Part shown: positions 1 through 8,120 of the stretch, piece after piece | How positions within the stretch are numbered: the first letter of the stretch is position 1 | How the letters are laid out: every line of letters starts with the position of its first letter | Source of the DNA: Oscillospiraceae bacterium | GTDB lineage: Bacteria > Bacillota > Clostridia > Oscillospirales > Oscillospiraceae | Direction: 5' to 3' | Length of the DNA: 64,000 bases | Assembly (NCBI GenBank): GCA_017458065.1 | Contig: JAFTGD010000042.1 | Span: forward strand, 62,001-126,000 | Notes under the pieces: model-generated | Databases searched by the model: none | What the model saw: the letters and a program-made list of their open reading frames with translations, nothing else | Told to the model about the DNA's origin: nothing | Program-made: the position numbers and the translations under genes

Positions 1-1520
1 TGAAATCGGCGGAGAAAACCCATGTTCTTCAGGTCGATCTCCGACACATCCCGGCGCTTCTCCTCGCCGCGGATCATCTGCAGCGCGGGTCTGGAGAGCT
101 TGTGCCGGATAACCGCGGCATTGACCAATGCCGTGACCAGCGGCGGCATGACGACGCCATAGAGGATCACCGGCAGCTCAACAACGGTGTCCAGCGCCGG
201 CACGGAGAAATAGGCATAGGTATCCGCCGTCTGCAGGGGCACGCCGTATCTGCTGTAGCCGACGATCGTCCCGATCAGCCCCGCGAGGAAGCTGATGCAG
301 ACCGGCAGCGTCAGATAATGGCGCAGCAGATCCTTTCGACCCACGCCGAGGGCGTAAAGCGTACCGATCACGCTCTGTTCGGACTCAATACTGTGGATCA
401 CGAAGACCGAGATCACATAGCCCAGCAGCGCCAGAATGATGACGCCTGCCACAAGACTTGCGTACTTGTTGATGATGACGTCGTCCGCTGCGCCGCCGAT
501 GCGGGTGTTGTCTTCCGCGGCCGTAAAACTGCACAGATTGGACAGATCTTCCGGCAGGTATTTTTCCGCGATCTCATGGACGGCGCCGCTCAGTTCATCA
601 GCACCCTCCGCGCCGGCCTCGCTCAGCTTCGATACCGCCTCAAACAGCTCCTCCGGCAGGTAGGGTCTCACCGGCGTGAGCGCGTCGCCGGTCACGGTGT
701 CGTTCAGTTCGCGCAGCGCATCGCTGAGCTCCCTGTTCCCGCTGGACAGGTCGTCCGCGCCGTTTAAAAGCTCGTTCCGTTTTCCGTAGGTCTGGTCCCA
801 ATACTGGCGGAACCAGGGATCCGTCACCTCCGCCGGGTCAAATCGGAGCTCCTTCACGCGTTCGCGGAGCTCCCTGCTGCTCATGGCGCCGTTCAGCCGG
901 TAGGCATAGAGGTATTCCTCCGCCTGCAGCGCCTTATTGCTGCTTTGCAGCCGCTCATAGAGCGCGTCCGTCACAAAGGCCGGGCCGAAGTTGGCGCTGT
1001 CTACCGTGCTGTCGCCCATGGAGCGGAAGGGCGTGTCATAATCCGGCGAGGTCACAATGCCGCTGACGGTCAGCTTCTCTCCCGCCAGAGTGATCGCATC
1101 GCCCACATGAAGTCCATTGGCTTCACAGTACCGTTTTTCCAGCGCGATCTCGTCCGCACTTCCCGGAAGGACGCCCGTTTCGAGCTCAGCAAGGTCGATC
1201 TCTCTGCGCAGATGAAAAACGCGCAGTACGCTTCCGTTATCGCGCTCATAGTCCAGGCAGAACATAGGCTCGACCGTCACGCCGTCCCGCGCAAGGCCGC
1301 GCAGCGCCCCGTCTGTCAGCGGGACAAACACCGTAAACTGCCCGTCCTCCAGATGATTTGCCTCCGCATGCTCGGCGCTTCCGACAATGACCGTATCCGC
1401 CGCGCCGATCAGGCTCACAATCAGGTATATGGCAAAAACGATCACAAGGCCCAGAGCGAGATACCGCAGCCAGTTTGCCCGCAGCTCCCGGAGCATTTTT
1501 CTTCGCAGGATCCGCTGCAT
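1..1520 (-). CDS. ABC transporter permease, FtsX/MacB type (3' part beyond window)
   Basis: The first 506 codons of a large permease are present; the frame stays open to the window edge, so the C-terminal part is missing. Residues about 20-40 form the first membrane segment (GLVIVFAIYLIVSLIG), followed by a long extracellular domain of roughly 300 residues with a helical stretch rich in leucine and glutamate. Further membrane segments start at ASLVAGVIILALLGYVISVF and include the FtsX-type IGTLYALGVGRKDLLRHY loop. The start ATG at 1520 lies 1 bp beyond the ATPase stop codon, so the two genes are translationally coupled. Big permeases of this form (BceB/YtrF/MacB relatives) work with a dedicated ATPase in export or in resisting membrane-active compounds. 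The substrate cannot be told; the iron-type operators upstream suggest an iron-linked role such as siderophore or heme export, which is inference. Confidence 0.85.
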   Translation of the reverse strand, partial: MQRILRRKMLRELRANWLRYLALGLVIVFAIYLIVSLIGAADTVIVGSAEHAEANHLEDGQFTVFVPLTDGALRGLARDGVTVEPMFCLDYERDNGSVLRVFHLRREIDLAELETGVLPGSADEIALEKRYCEANGLHVGDAITLAGEKLTVSGIVTSPDYDTPFRSMGDSTVDSANFGPAFVTDALYERLQSSNKALQAEEYLYAYRLNGAMSSRELRERVKELRFDPAEVTDPWFRQYWDQTYGKRNELLNGADDLSSGNRELSDALRELNDTVTGDALTPVRPYLPEELFEAVSKLSEAGAEGADELSGAVHEIAEKYLPEDLSNLCSFTAAEDNTRIGGAADDVIINKYASLVAGVIILALLGYVISVFVIHSIESEQSVIGTLYALGVGRKDLLRHYLTLPVCISFLAGLIGTIVGYSRYGVPLQTADTYAYFSVPALDTVVELPVILYGVVMPPLVTALVNAAVIRHKLSRPALQMIRGEEKRRDVSEIDLKNMGFLRRF

Positions 1521-1521
1521 C

Positions 1522-2223
1522 TTAAAGCTCCTCCAGCTCAGCTGCGGAGACCGGGCGCTCGTTTTCCGCTTCCTCCGTGATCCGGCCGTCCCGGATCTGC
1601 AGCACCTTGTGGGCCATGCGCCGGATCGCGGTGTTGTGCGTGACCAGCAGGATTGTGGTCCCGTATTTCCGGTTGATCTGCTCAATGAGCATCAGGATCT
1701 CCCGGCTGGAGACCGAGTCCAGCGCGCCGGTGGGCTCGTCGCAGAGCAGAAGCTGCGGATTCTTGATCAGCGCCCGCGCAATGGCGCAGCGCTGCTGCTG
1801 TCCGCCGGAGATCTGGGACGGGAACTTCTTCTGGTGCTCCGTCAGGCCCAGGGTCTCCAGCAACTCGTCAATGGGCAGCGGAGAGGCCGTCAGGTACTGG
1901 CAGACCTGGATATTCTCCCGCACCGTCAGATTCGGAACCAGATTATAAAACTGAAAAACAAAGCCCAGCTTATCGCGGCGGTATTCGGAAAGCTCCGCTG
2001 CTTTGAGATCGCAGATGTCGATCCCGTCCACCAAAATCGCGCCGCTGTCTGCGGTTTCCAGACCGCCTATGCAGTTGAGGAGCGTGGATTTGCCCGATCC
2101 GCTGGGGCCGAGAATCGCACAGATCTTCCCCCCGTCGATACCGGTGGAAATGCCGCGCAGCACCTGTGTATGACTGCTGCCCTCTCCATAGCTTTTTTTC
2201 AGATCACAGATTTCAAGATACAT
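1522..2223 (-). CDS. ABC transporter ATP-binding protein, LolD/MacB type
   Basis: A 233-residue ATPase starting MYLEICDLKKSYG. It has Walker A (GPSGSGKST), Q-loop (FVFQFYNLVPNLTVREN), signature (SGGQQQR), Walker B with catalytic Glu (LLLCDEPTGALD) and switch His (LLVTHNT). I chose the ATG at 2223 over an upstream one at 2265 because AGAAGAGG sits just before it and the family begins near this point. It energises the permease that follows directly. Upstream on the minus strand lie a promoter, two GTTAG-N6-CTAAC operators and a terminator-like leader hairpin, so the pair is probably controlled by metal and perhaps by attenuation. Family assignment is firm; substrate unknown. Confidence 0.93.
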   Translation of the reverse strand: MYLEICDLKKSYGEGSSHTQVLRGISTGIDGGKICAILGPSGSGKSTLLNCIGGLETADSGAILVDGIDICDLKAAELSEYRRDKLGFVFQFYNLVPNLTVRENIQVCQYLTASPLPIDELLETLGLTEHQKKFPSQISGGQQQRCAIARALIKNPQLLLCDEPTGALDSVSSREILMLIEQINRKYGTTILLVTHNTAIRRMAHKVLQIRDGRITEEAENERPVSAAELEEL

Positions 2224-2337
2224 TCTGTCGCCTCTTCTTCCCTGTCTTTCATGTTGCGGCTGCATCCGCCGGTTACTTCAGCAGTGTGAAAATCGCCGGA
2301 TGATCTCTGCTTCCGTCTTCATGAAGAAACCTTCTCC

Positions 2338-2353
2338 GTTAGCACCGCCTAAC
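2338..2353. promoter_or_regulatory. Operator A: GTTAG-N6-CTAAC
   Basis: Both 5-bp half sites match exactly, with 6 bp between (CACCGC). It lies between the leader hairpin (2366-2412) and the ATPase start at 2223. It is one copy of a 16-bp element found upstream of six operons in this window; a DtxR-type iron repressor site is the inferred function. Confidence 0.7.
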
Positions 2354-2365
2354 CGGTGCTCGGCA

Positions 2366-2412
2366 AAACGCCCATCACACAACCGTCCACCCGGGACCCT
2401 TGGCTGATGGGC
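2366..2412 (-). terminator. Leader hairpin with T-tract, conserved module copy 1
   Basis: GCCCATCA at 2370-2377 pairs with TGATGGGC at 2405-2412; read on the minus strand the hairpin is followed by GTTTTGCC. It sits about 65 nt after the predicted minus-strand start site (near 2434) and before the ATPase gene, so it could end a short RNA or act as an attenuator. The 3' half (TGGACGG, one variable base, TGTGTGATGGGC, then TTTT) recurs at 38806-38865 in the same arrangement. Confidence 0.55.
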
Positions 2413-2423
2413 ACAAACAGGTC

Positions 2424-2469
2424 GTTAGCCTTGGCTAACTATTATAGCAGATCAAGGAATAATTTTCAA
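2424..2469 (-). promoter_or_regulatory. Minus-strand promoter with operator B at the start site
   Basis: On the minus strand TTGAAA (2464-2469) is followed after exactly 17 bp by TATAAT (2441-2446). The predicted start site, near 2434, falls inside a perfect GTTAG-CCTTGG-CTAAC palindrome at 2424-2439. Repressor bound there would block initiation. The promoter serves the ABC ATPase/permease pair through the hairpin leader. Confidence 0.75.
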
Positions 2470-2554
2470 GGCATGCAGGCGGGATTTCACAAATATACCA
2501 ACCGCTTCAAATCATGCGCCAGCGCGAAGCAGCGAAGCCTCGGCAAACTTTTTC

Positions 2555-2583
2555 TTGACACGGAAGCATCCTGCGCATATAAT
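2555..2583 (+). promoter_or_regulatory. Consensus sigma-A promoter of tetR
   Basis: TTGACA (2555-2560), a 17-bp spacer and TATAAT (2578-2583) form a perfect vegetative promoter. Its start site near 2590 lies inside the tandem operators at 2582-2609, which implies tight autoregulation. Confidence 0.85.
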
Positions 2584-2609
2584 AACGCTGTTATTAATAA
2601 CAATGTTAT
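2582..2609. promoter_or_regulatory. Tandem TetR operators, ATAAC-N3-GTTAT twice
   Basis: Two 13-bp palindromes, ATAACGCTGTTAT (2582-2594) and ATAACAATGTTAT (2597-2609), lie 15 bp apart, centre to centre, across the transcription start. This is typical of sites bound by two TetR dimers. The adjacent TetR-family gene is the obvious ligand; the motif was not seen elsewhere in the window. Confidence 0.7.
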
Positions 2610-2628
2610 CGCCTTGGGAGGTGAGGAT

Positions 2629-3240
2629 ATTTCCAGCCAGGATAAGAGTATCGATCCGCGCATTCTCGCCTGTGCGCGGGAGGAGTTCCTCTCCAAGCCG
2701 TATGAAAAGGTGTCCCTGAGGGAAGTCTGTAAAAAGGCGGGGGTGACGACCGGCGCGTTCTATAACCGCTACAAGAACAAGGAAGAGCTGTTTGACGCGA
2801 TTGTTGCGCCGACGCTTGCAACTCTGGCAGCGTACAGCGACAGTACCGAAACCTTCAACTATGATCGCCTGAACAATCAGGATATGCGCCGCGTCTGGGA
2901 GCTGACGCCGGAGACGCAGCGGCGAACCGTAGAGATGCTGTATAACGACTTTGACGGTTTTCGGCTTCTCCTGTGCCATGCCGAAGGGACCAGGTACGCA
3001 AACTTTATCCATGATTTCGTCAGTGATGTGACTGACCGCTCCTATCGCTTTGCGGTGGAGGCGTACCGGCGGGGCATTTCCCCCTTCCTGATCGAAGAGG
3101 AAGAACTCCACATGCTGCTGACAGCTTACTGGTCCACCATGTTTGAGCCTGTCATTCACGGCCTGCCAAAGGAAAAGGCTTTGCGGCACAGCGAGGCCGT
3201 AGCGAAACTGTTTAACTGGACTTCCGTTTTGGGCTTCTGA
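2629..3240 (+). CDS. TetR/AcrR-family regulator, probable ATT start
   Basis: The N-terminal TetR helix-turn-helix is clear (VSLREVCKKAGVTTGAFYNR, then YKNKEELFDAIV), followed by a C-terminal ligand domain; about 203 residues. The start is unusual. The promoter and operators end at 2609, so ATGs further upstream lie outside the transcript. Downstream, an ideal GGAGGTGA (2617-2624) is placed exactly for an in-frame ATT at 2629-2631, and no ATG or GTG fits. TTG at 2614 is the alternative but has no ribosome-binding site. It probably represses itself through the ATAAC/GTTAT sites and perhaps the ABC/ECF genes downstream. Confidence 0.82.
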   Translation: MSSQDKSIDPRILACAREEFLSKPYEKVSLREVCKKAGVTTGAFYNRYKNKEELFDAIVAPTLATLAAYSDSTETFNYDRLNNQDMRRVWELTPETQRRTVEMLYNDFDGFRLLLCHAEGTRYANFIHDFVSDVTDRSYRFAVEAYRRGISPFLIEEEELHMLLTAYWSTMFEPVIHGLPKEKALRHSEAVAKLFNWTSVLGF

Positions 3241-3264
3241 GGAAGCCCAAACGTTTGAATGCAA

Positions 3265-3280
3265 GTTAGATAAATCTAAC
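3265..3280. promoter_or_regulatory. Operator C: GTTAG-ATAAAT-CTAAC
   Basis: A perfect copy of the 16-bp element lies between the tetR stop and the TTG start of the first ABC half-transporter. A hairpin at 3228-3251 (TTTGGGCTTC/GAAGCCCAAA) overlaps the tetR stop codon just upstream. I could not identify a confident promoter here. Confidence 0.65.
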
Positions 3281-3297
3281 AAACGGGAGGGAATCAA

Positions 3298-5028
3298 TTG
3301 TTTAATAAAGTTCGCCCCTATATGGGCGAGTACATGAAGTACACCAAACGCGCGGCGGTTTCCGTGACGATTGCCGTTATTTTAAGCGTGGTCCCGTACT
3401 TCCTGCTGTATCGGATCATCGCTCCGCTGACAGAGGGCGGAAGCATCAGCTTTGGCTTTGTACTGCTTCAGGCGGCGATCACGGCGCTGTGCCTGGCGGG
3501 CAACGCCATCCTGTACGTGCACGGGCTGAGTCTGAGCCATCTGAGCGCCTACAACACCCTCAAGAATCTCCGCATTGCCCTGCAGGGGAAGCTGGAGAAG
3601 CAGCCTCTCGGCGTCATCCGGGAGCTGGGCAACGGGCGTATCAAGAAGGTCTTCACCGATGACATCGAGACGATTGAGATCCTGCTTGCTCACGCGATTC
3701 CTGAGGGAATCGGAAATCTGTTCACGCCGGCGGCGGTTTTGATCGCCATGTTTTTTGTGGACTGGAAGCTGGCTTTGCTGAGCCTGGCCGCCCTGCCCAT
3801 CGGGATGCTGGCTATGGGCATGATGTTCAAACTCGGCATGAGCCGCATGGAAGCTTACTATGCCGCCGCAGCCAGAATGAACAATACCATTATCGAATAC
3901 ATCAACGGCATGGAGGTCGTCAAGGTCTTCAATCGGGACGGCGAGAGCTATGAACGCTTCGAGCACGACATCAACTACTACCGGGACATGACTCTTGACT
4001 GGTACAAGGTCTGCTGGCCCTGGATGGCGCTTTATTCCAGCATCCTGCCCTGCGTGGCGCTGTTCACCCTGCCCATTGGCGGCTGGTTTGTACTCAGGGG
4101 CTGGAGCACGCTGGCCGATTATATTCTGGTGCTGTGCATGTCCTTTGGCATCGGCGCCCCGCTCATCAAAGCCATGAGTTTTGGCGGCAAGATCCCGCAG
4201 CTGAACTATAAGATCGAGGAGCTGGAACGCCTGCTGGATCACCCTCCGGTGAAAAGCGCCGACAGAGCCTTTGAGGGCAAAAACCACGACATCCGTTTTG
4301 AGGACGTGCATTTTTCCTACAAGGAAAATGAGGTCATCCACGGCATTGACCTGGAGCTCAAAGAGGGCCAGATGGTGGCTTTGGTGGGCGAGAGCGGCAG
4401 CGGCAAGAGCACGCTGGCAAAGCTGCTTGTTCATTTCTATGACCTCAACGGCGGCCGCATTACTCTGGGCGGCCAGGACATTACGGATATGCGGGTAGAA
4501 GCGCTGAACGATCAAATCTCTTTCGTCTCTCAGGAGCAGTTTTTATTCAACACCAGCCTTTATGAGAATATCCGCATCGGGCGGCCGGACGCCACACGGG
4601 AGGAAGTGCTGCGCGCTGCGCGGCTTGCTCAGTGTGATGAATTCCTTGCCCGCTTCCCCAAGGGGATCGACACCCAGGCGGGCGATGGCGGCAAGATGCT
4701 GTCCGGCGGGGAGCGGCAGCGGATCTCTCTTGCACGGGCGCTTTTGAAAGACGCCCCCGTGATCGTACTGGACGAGGCCACAGCCTTCATCGACCCGGAA
4801 AACGAGGAGAAGATGAATATGGCGATTTCGGAAGTGATACGCGGGAAAACGGTGCTGATCATCGCCCACCGGCTTCATACTGTTGTTGGCGCCGATAAGA
4901 TCGTGGTGCTGGATAACGGCCATGTGGAGGCACAGGGCACACATGAGGAGCTGCTGCAGAACTCGGCGGTTTACCGCAGGCTCTGGCATGCTGCCGAGCA
5001 GAGCGTCCAGTGGGAGGTGAGAGGATGA
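3298..5028 (+). CDS. ABC half-transporter, exporter fold (YbtP/IrtA-like)
   Basis: A 576-residue protein starting at TTG behind GGGAGGG. An N-terminal ABC-exporter membrane domain (about residues 20-310) precedes an ATPase domain with Walker A (GESGSGKST), signature (LSGGERQRISLARAL), Walker B (VIVLDEAT) and the H-loop (IAHRL). The gene overlaps its partner at 5025 by ATGA, so they form a heterodimer. Known relatives with this fold import ferric siderophores (YbtPQ, IrtAB); others export peptides or drugs. The iron-type operator 18 bp before the start and the ECF genes downstream favour iron, siderophore or heme transport. That substrate is inference. Confidence 0.9.
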   Translation: MFNKVRPYMGEYMKYTKRAAVSVTIAVILSVVPYFLLYRIIAPLTEGGSISFGFVLLQAAITALCLAGNAILYVHGLSLSHLSAYNTLKNLRIALQGKLEKQPLGVIRELGNGRIKKVFTDDIETIEILLAHAIPEGIGNLFTPAAVLIAMFFVDWKLALLSLAALPIGMLAMGMMFKLGMSRMEAYYAAAARMNNTIIEYINGMEVVKVFNRDGESYERFEHDINYYRDMTLDWYKVCWPWMALYSSILPCVALFTLPIGGWFVLRGWSTLADYILVLCMSFGIGAPLIKAMSFGGKIPQLNYKIEELERLLDHPPVKSADRAFEGKNHDIRFEDVHFSYKENEVIHGIDLELKEGQMVALVGESGSGKSTLAKLLVHFYDLNGGRITLGGQDITDMRVEALNDQISFVSQEQFLFNTSLYENIRIGRPDATREEVLRAARLAQCDEFLARFPKGIDTQAGDGGKMLSGGERQRISLARALLKDAPVIVLDEATAFIDPENEEKMNMAISEVIRGKTVLIIAHRLHTVVGADKIVVLDNGHVEAQGTHEELLQNSAVYRRLWHAAEQSVQWEVRG

Positions 5029-6764
5029 TCGCGCTGGTACGCCGCATTCTGCGGCTGGCTGAGGGCTACAGGACCAGGATCCGGCTTGCAGCGGTTTGCT
5101 CTTTCCTGAAGGCCTTCCTGGGCAAAGCCCCTATCGTCGCCGCGTACTTTATGATCGCCGCGTTTTTGGAAAACAGCGTCACCGGGAAAAGCTGCATCTG
5201 GGCAGGCGCGGCGCTGGTGCTCTGTCTCGCGCTTCAGTGCCTGTTTCAGAATCTGGCCGACCGGCTGCAGTCCGGAGCCGGATTTGAGATGCTCGCCGAT
5301 CTGCGCAAGAAGCTTGGCGCGCATCTGAGGCGCATGCCCATGGGCTTCTTTACCGAGGGCAACATCGGCCGCATCAGCTCGGTGCTGTCCACGGATATGG
5401 TGTTTATCGAAGAAAATCTGATGATGGTGCTGGCGGATCTGATGAGCTATCTCTTCTCTGCGGCGATCTTTGTCCTCTTTATGTTCGCCTTTGACTGGCG
5501 GCTTGGCGCCGCGGCGCTTATTGTCACCGGGATCATCTACGGCATCGGCGAGGCGATGAAGAAAAACGCCCTTATGCACTCGGACGAGCGGCAGGCTGCC
5601 GCGCAGCAGGTTACGGACGCGGTGATCGACTTCACCGAGGGCATCGGCATCATCAAAACCTATAACCTGCTGGGGGAGAAGTCCAGAGAGCTGAGCGAGA
5701 GTTTTCAGGTCAACTGTGACAAAAACATCGAATTTGAGGTCGACTACGCCCCCTGGTCGCGGGCCATCAATCTGACCTACGGCATCGGTTCAGCCGCTAT
5801 GCTGGGCCTGAGCTGGCTTCTGTATCAGGACGGGACCCTGAATCTTGCTATGTTTATCGGGATGCTGCTTTTTGTGTTTGAGCTGTTCTCTCCGTTGAAG
5901 GCCTTCTACGGGCAGGTGGCGCGGCTTACCGTAATGAACGCCTGCCTGGACCGCATTGAAGCGGTCTTTCATGAGCCGGAGCTGGACAACAGCGGAAGCG
6001 CCGCCATCCCGGAGAAAAGCAGCTGCGCGGAGATCGAGTTCAGGAACGTCAGCTTTGGTTATGATAAGCGCGAGGTCTTGAAGAATGTTTCTTTCACGGT
6101 CCCCAAGGACAGCATGACCGCCCTGGTCGGACCCTCGGGCAGCGGCAAGAGCACGATCGCCAATTTGCTGCCCCGGTTCTGGGATGTGCATCAGGGCGAG
6201 GTGCTGCTGCGGGGCGTGGACATCAGGACAGTGCCCCTGGCTTCGCTGATGGACAACATCAGCATGGTATTCCAGCGGGTCTATCTGTTCCAGGACACGG
6301 TCTACAACAACATCGCCATTGGACACATGGCCGCAACCCGGGAAGAGGTGGAGGAGGCAGCGAAAAAAGCCCGCTGCTATGACTTCATCATGGCCTTACC
6401 GAACGGATTCGATACCGTCATCGGCGAGGGTGGCGCCAGTCTCTCCGGCGGCGAGCAGCAGCGTATCTCCATTGCCCGCTGCATTCTGAAAGACGCCCCC
6501 ATCGTCATCCTGGACGAGGCAACCGCCTCGGTGGACGCCGACAACGAAAGCCATATTCAGGCGGCAATCTCCGAACTGGTGAAAGGCAAGACTTTGCTGG
6601 TTATTGCCCACCGTCTCAACACCATCGAGAGCGCCGACCAGATCCTGGTTATCGAAGACGGAGAGATTCAAGAGAGAGGCACACATCGCGAACTCATGGC
6701 AAGAAACGGCCTCTACTACACCATGGTCACCAAGAGAAGTGAGATCCGGGGCTTTGCCCGGTAA
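5025..6764 (+). CDS. ABC half-transporter, exporter fold (partner subunit)
   Basis: A 579-residue partner of the preceding gene. The membrane domain (about residues 15-310) includes the coupling-helix segment MPMGFFTEGNIGRISSVLST. The ATPase domain has Walker A (GPSGSGKST), signature (LSGGEQQRISIARCI), Walker B (IVILDEAT) and H-loop (IAHRLNTI). ATG at 5025 is chosen because GGAGGTGA precedes it and it overlaps the upstream stop. Both subunits keep both sets of catalytic residues, so both ATP sites may be active. Confidence 0.9.
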   Translation: MIALVRRILRLAEGYRTRIRLAAVCSFLKAFLGKAPIVAAYFMIAAFLENSVTGKSCIWAGAALVLCLALQCLFQNLADRLQSGAGFEMLADLRKKLGAHLRRMPMGFFTEGNIGRISSVLSTDMVFIEENLMMVLADLMSYLFSAAIFVLFMFAFDWRLGAAALIVTGIIYGIGEAMKKNALMHSDERQAAAQQVTDAVIDFTEGIGIIKTYNLLGEKSRELSESFQVNCDKNIEFEVDYAPWSRAINLTYGIGSAAMLGLSWLLYQDGTLNLAMFIGMLLFVFELFSPLKAFYGQVARLTVMNACLDRIEAVFHEPELDNSGSAAIPEKSSCAEIEFRNVSFGYDKREVLKNVSFTVPKDSMTALVGPSGSGKSTIANLLPRFWDVHQGEVLLRGVDIRTVPLASLMDNISMVFQRVYLFQDTVYNNIAIGHMAATREEVEEAAKKARCYDFIMALPNGFDTVIGEGGASLSGGEQQRISIARCILKDAPIVILDEATASVDADNESHIQAAISELVKGKTLLVIAHRLNTIESADQILVIEDGEIQERGTHRELMARNGLYYTMVTKRSEIRGFAR

Positions 6765-6805
6765 GCCCGCTCTTGTGAAAAAAGAAAGAAAAAGGAGAAA
6801 CACAA

Positions 6806-7390
6806 ATGGACAAGAAACTGAACGCAAAAGACCTGATCAACATCGGTATCTTTACGGCCCTGTATTTCGCCATCGTCTTTATCGTGGCCTTCGTAGGGTA
6901 TATCCCTATCATGATGGTCATCATGCCTGCCCTCTGCGCGCTGATCGGCGGGATTCCCTTTATGCTGTTCCTGACCCGTGCCAGGAAGTTTGGCATGGTC
7001 ACCATCATGGGAACCTTGCTCGGCCTGCTCACCTTTCTGCTCGGCCGCCCCTGGCTCTCCATCCTCTTCGGCGTCGTTGCCGGACTGGTGGCGGATCTTT
7101 ATCTGAAGGGTTCTGACTATCTCAGCATCAAAAAAGCGCCGCTGAGCTGCGGCATCTTTTCTCTCTGGATCGTCGGCATGGCCCTGCCCATGTTCTTTGG
7201 CTTCCGCGACGCGTATTTTGAAAGCCTGCGTCCCGGCTACGGCGACGCCTATGTGGACGCCCTGAGCAAGCTGACCCCCAGCTGGATGTTCTGGGTCCTG
7301 ATTGTGACCATATTCCTCGGCGGTCTGCTGGGCGGCTTCCTTGGCGCCAAAATTCTGAAAAAGCACTTCGTCAAGGCCGGTATGGCCTGA
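6806..7390 (+). CDS. ECF transporter S component, MptD/Trep_Strep family
   Basis: A 194-residue protein with about six membrane segments, starting MDKKLNAKDLINIGIFTALY behind AAAGGAG. The sequence fits the TIGR02185-type membrane family now treated as ECF substrate-binding (S) proteins. The T and A components follow in the same operon, so this is a dedicated transporter. ECF systems for heme are known in streptococci and lactobacilli; combined with the iron-type operator upstream, a heme or iron-chelate substrate is plausible but not shown by the sequence. Confidence 0.82.
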   Translation: MDKKLNAKDLINIGIFTALYFAIVFIVAFVGYIPIMMVIMPALCALIGGIPFMLFLTRARKFGMVTIMGTLLGLLTFLLGRPWLSILFGVVAGLVADLYLKGSDYLSIKKAPLSCGIFSLWIVGMALPMFFGFRDAYFESLRPGYGDAYVDALSKLTPSWMFWVLIVTIFLGGLLGGFLGAKILKKHFVKAGMA

Positions 7391-7394
7391 ACCG

Positions 7395-8120
7395 ATGCAA
7401 TTTTTCCAGTACGGGAACGAGGGCTATAAAAGTATCCTCGATCCGCGGACAAAACTTTTGCTGCTGGTTGTTATCAACGTCGTGATCATCGGCACAGGCT
7501 TTACGGGGACAGATTTTCTGCTGCGTATTGTCTGCGCTGCTATCCCGCTCGTCCTGTTTGTGATCATCCGGCGGTATCGCACAGCGCTGCTCTATGGCCT
7601 TGTTTGCCTTGTTATGTTCTTCGGCGAAGCGGTACTCATCCCCTGTACAACGGGAACAATAAACCTGCTTATTGTGATCACTCTAGGCCCCTTTTCCCGC
7701 ATTCTGGTAGGTTATGCTTTTGCCTATTACATGATGTGTTCCACGACGGTCAGCGAGTTTGTGACGGCACTGAAACAGATGCGCGTTCCCGACCAGATCA
7801 GCATTCCGCTTTCTGTTATGTTCCGCTTTTTTCCAACCTTGGCCGAGGAGAGCCATGCGATCCGGGACGCCATGCGGCTGCGGGGAATCCGGCTCACAGG
7901 AAAAAACGGCGGTTTGCTGAAACAGATCGAGTATGAGGTCGTGCCCCTGATGATGTCCACGCTGCGGATCGGGGACGAGCTCTCTGCCGCGTCCCTGACG
8001 AAGGGTCTAAACCCCGGCAAGCCCAGAACCCACATCTGCCGCGTAAAAATGGAGTTGTGGGACTGGGCGCTGGTTGCGCTGAGTCTGGGATTTCTCATTT
8101 ATATGCTGGTGCTGCGATGA
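7395..8120 (+). CDS. ECF transporter T component (EcfT/CbiQ family)
   Basis: A 241-residue transmembrane protein that couples the S component to the ATPases. N-terminal hydrophobic helices (LLLLVVINVVIIGTGF, LVLFVIIRRYRTALLYGL) are followed by cytoplasmic coupling helices with the family's Ala-Arg-Gly-like motif region (AMRLRGIRL and ASLTKGL). It starts 4 bp after the S-component stop with no clear ribosome-binding site, so translation is probably coupled. Its stop overlaps the ATG of the ATPase gene. Confidence 0.86.
   Translation: MQFFQYGNEGYKSILDPRTKLLLLVVINVVIIGTGFTGTDFLLRIVCAAIPLVLFVIIRRYRTALLYGLVCLVMFFGEAVLIPCTTGTINLLIVITLGPFSRILVGYAFAYYMMCSTTVSEFVTALKQMRVPDQISIPLSVMFRFFPTLAEESHAIRDAMRLRGIRLTGKNGGLLKQIEYEVVPLMMSTLRIGDELSAASLTKGLNPGKPRTHICRVKMELWDWALVALSLGFLIYMLVLR

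Noticed and set aside
3228..3251. Terminator at the end of tetR
   Set aside because: The TTTGGGCTTC/GAAGCCCAAA stem is good but no T-tract follows (CGTTTG), so it was not called a terminator; it may still limit read-through.
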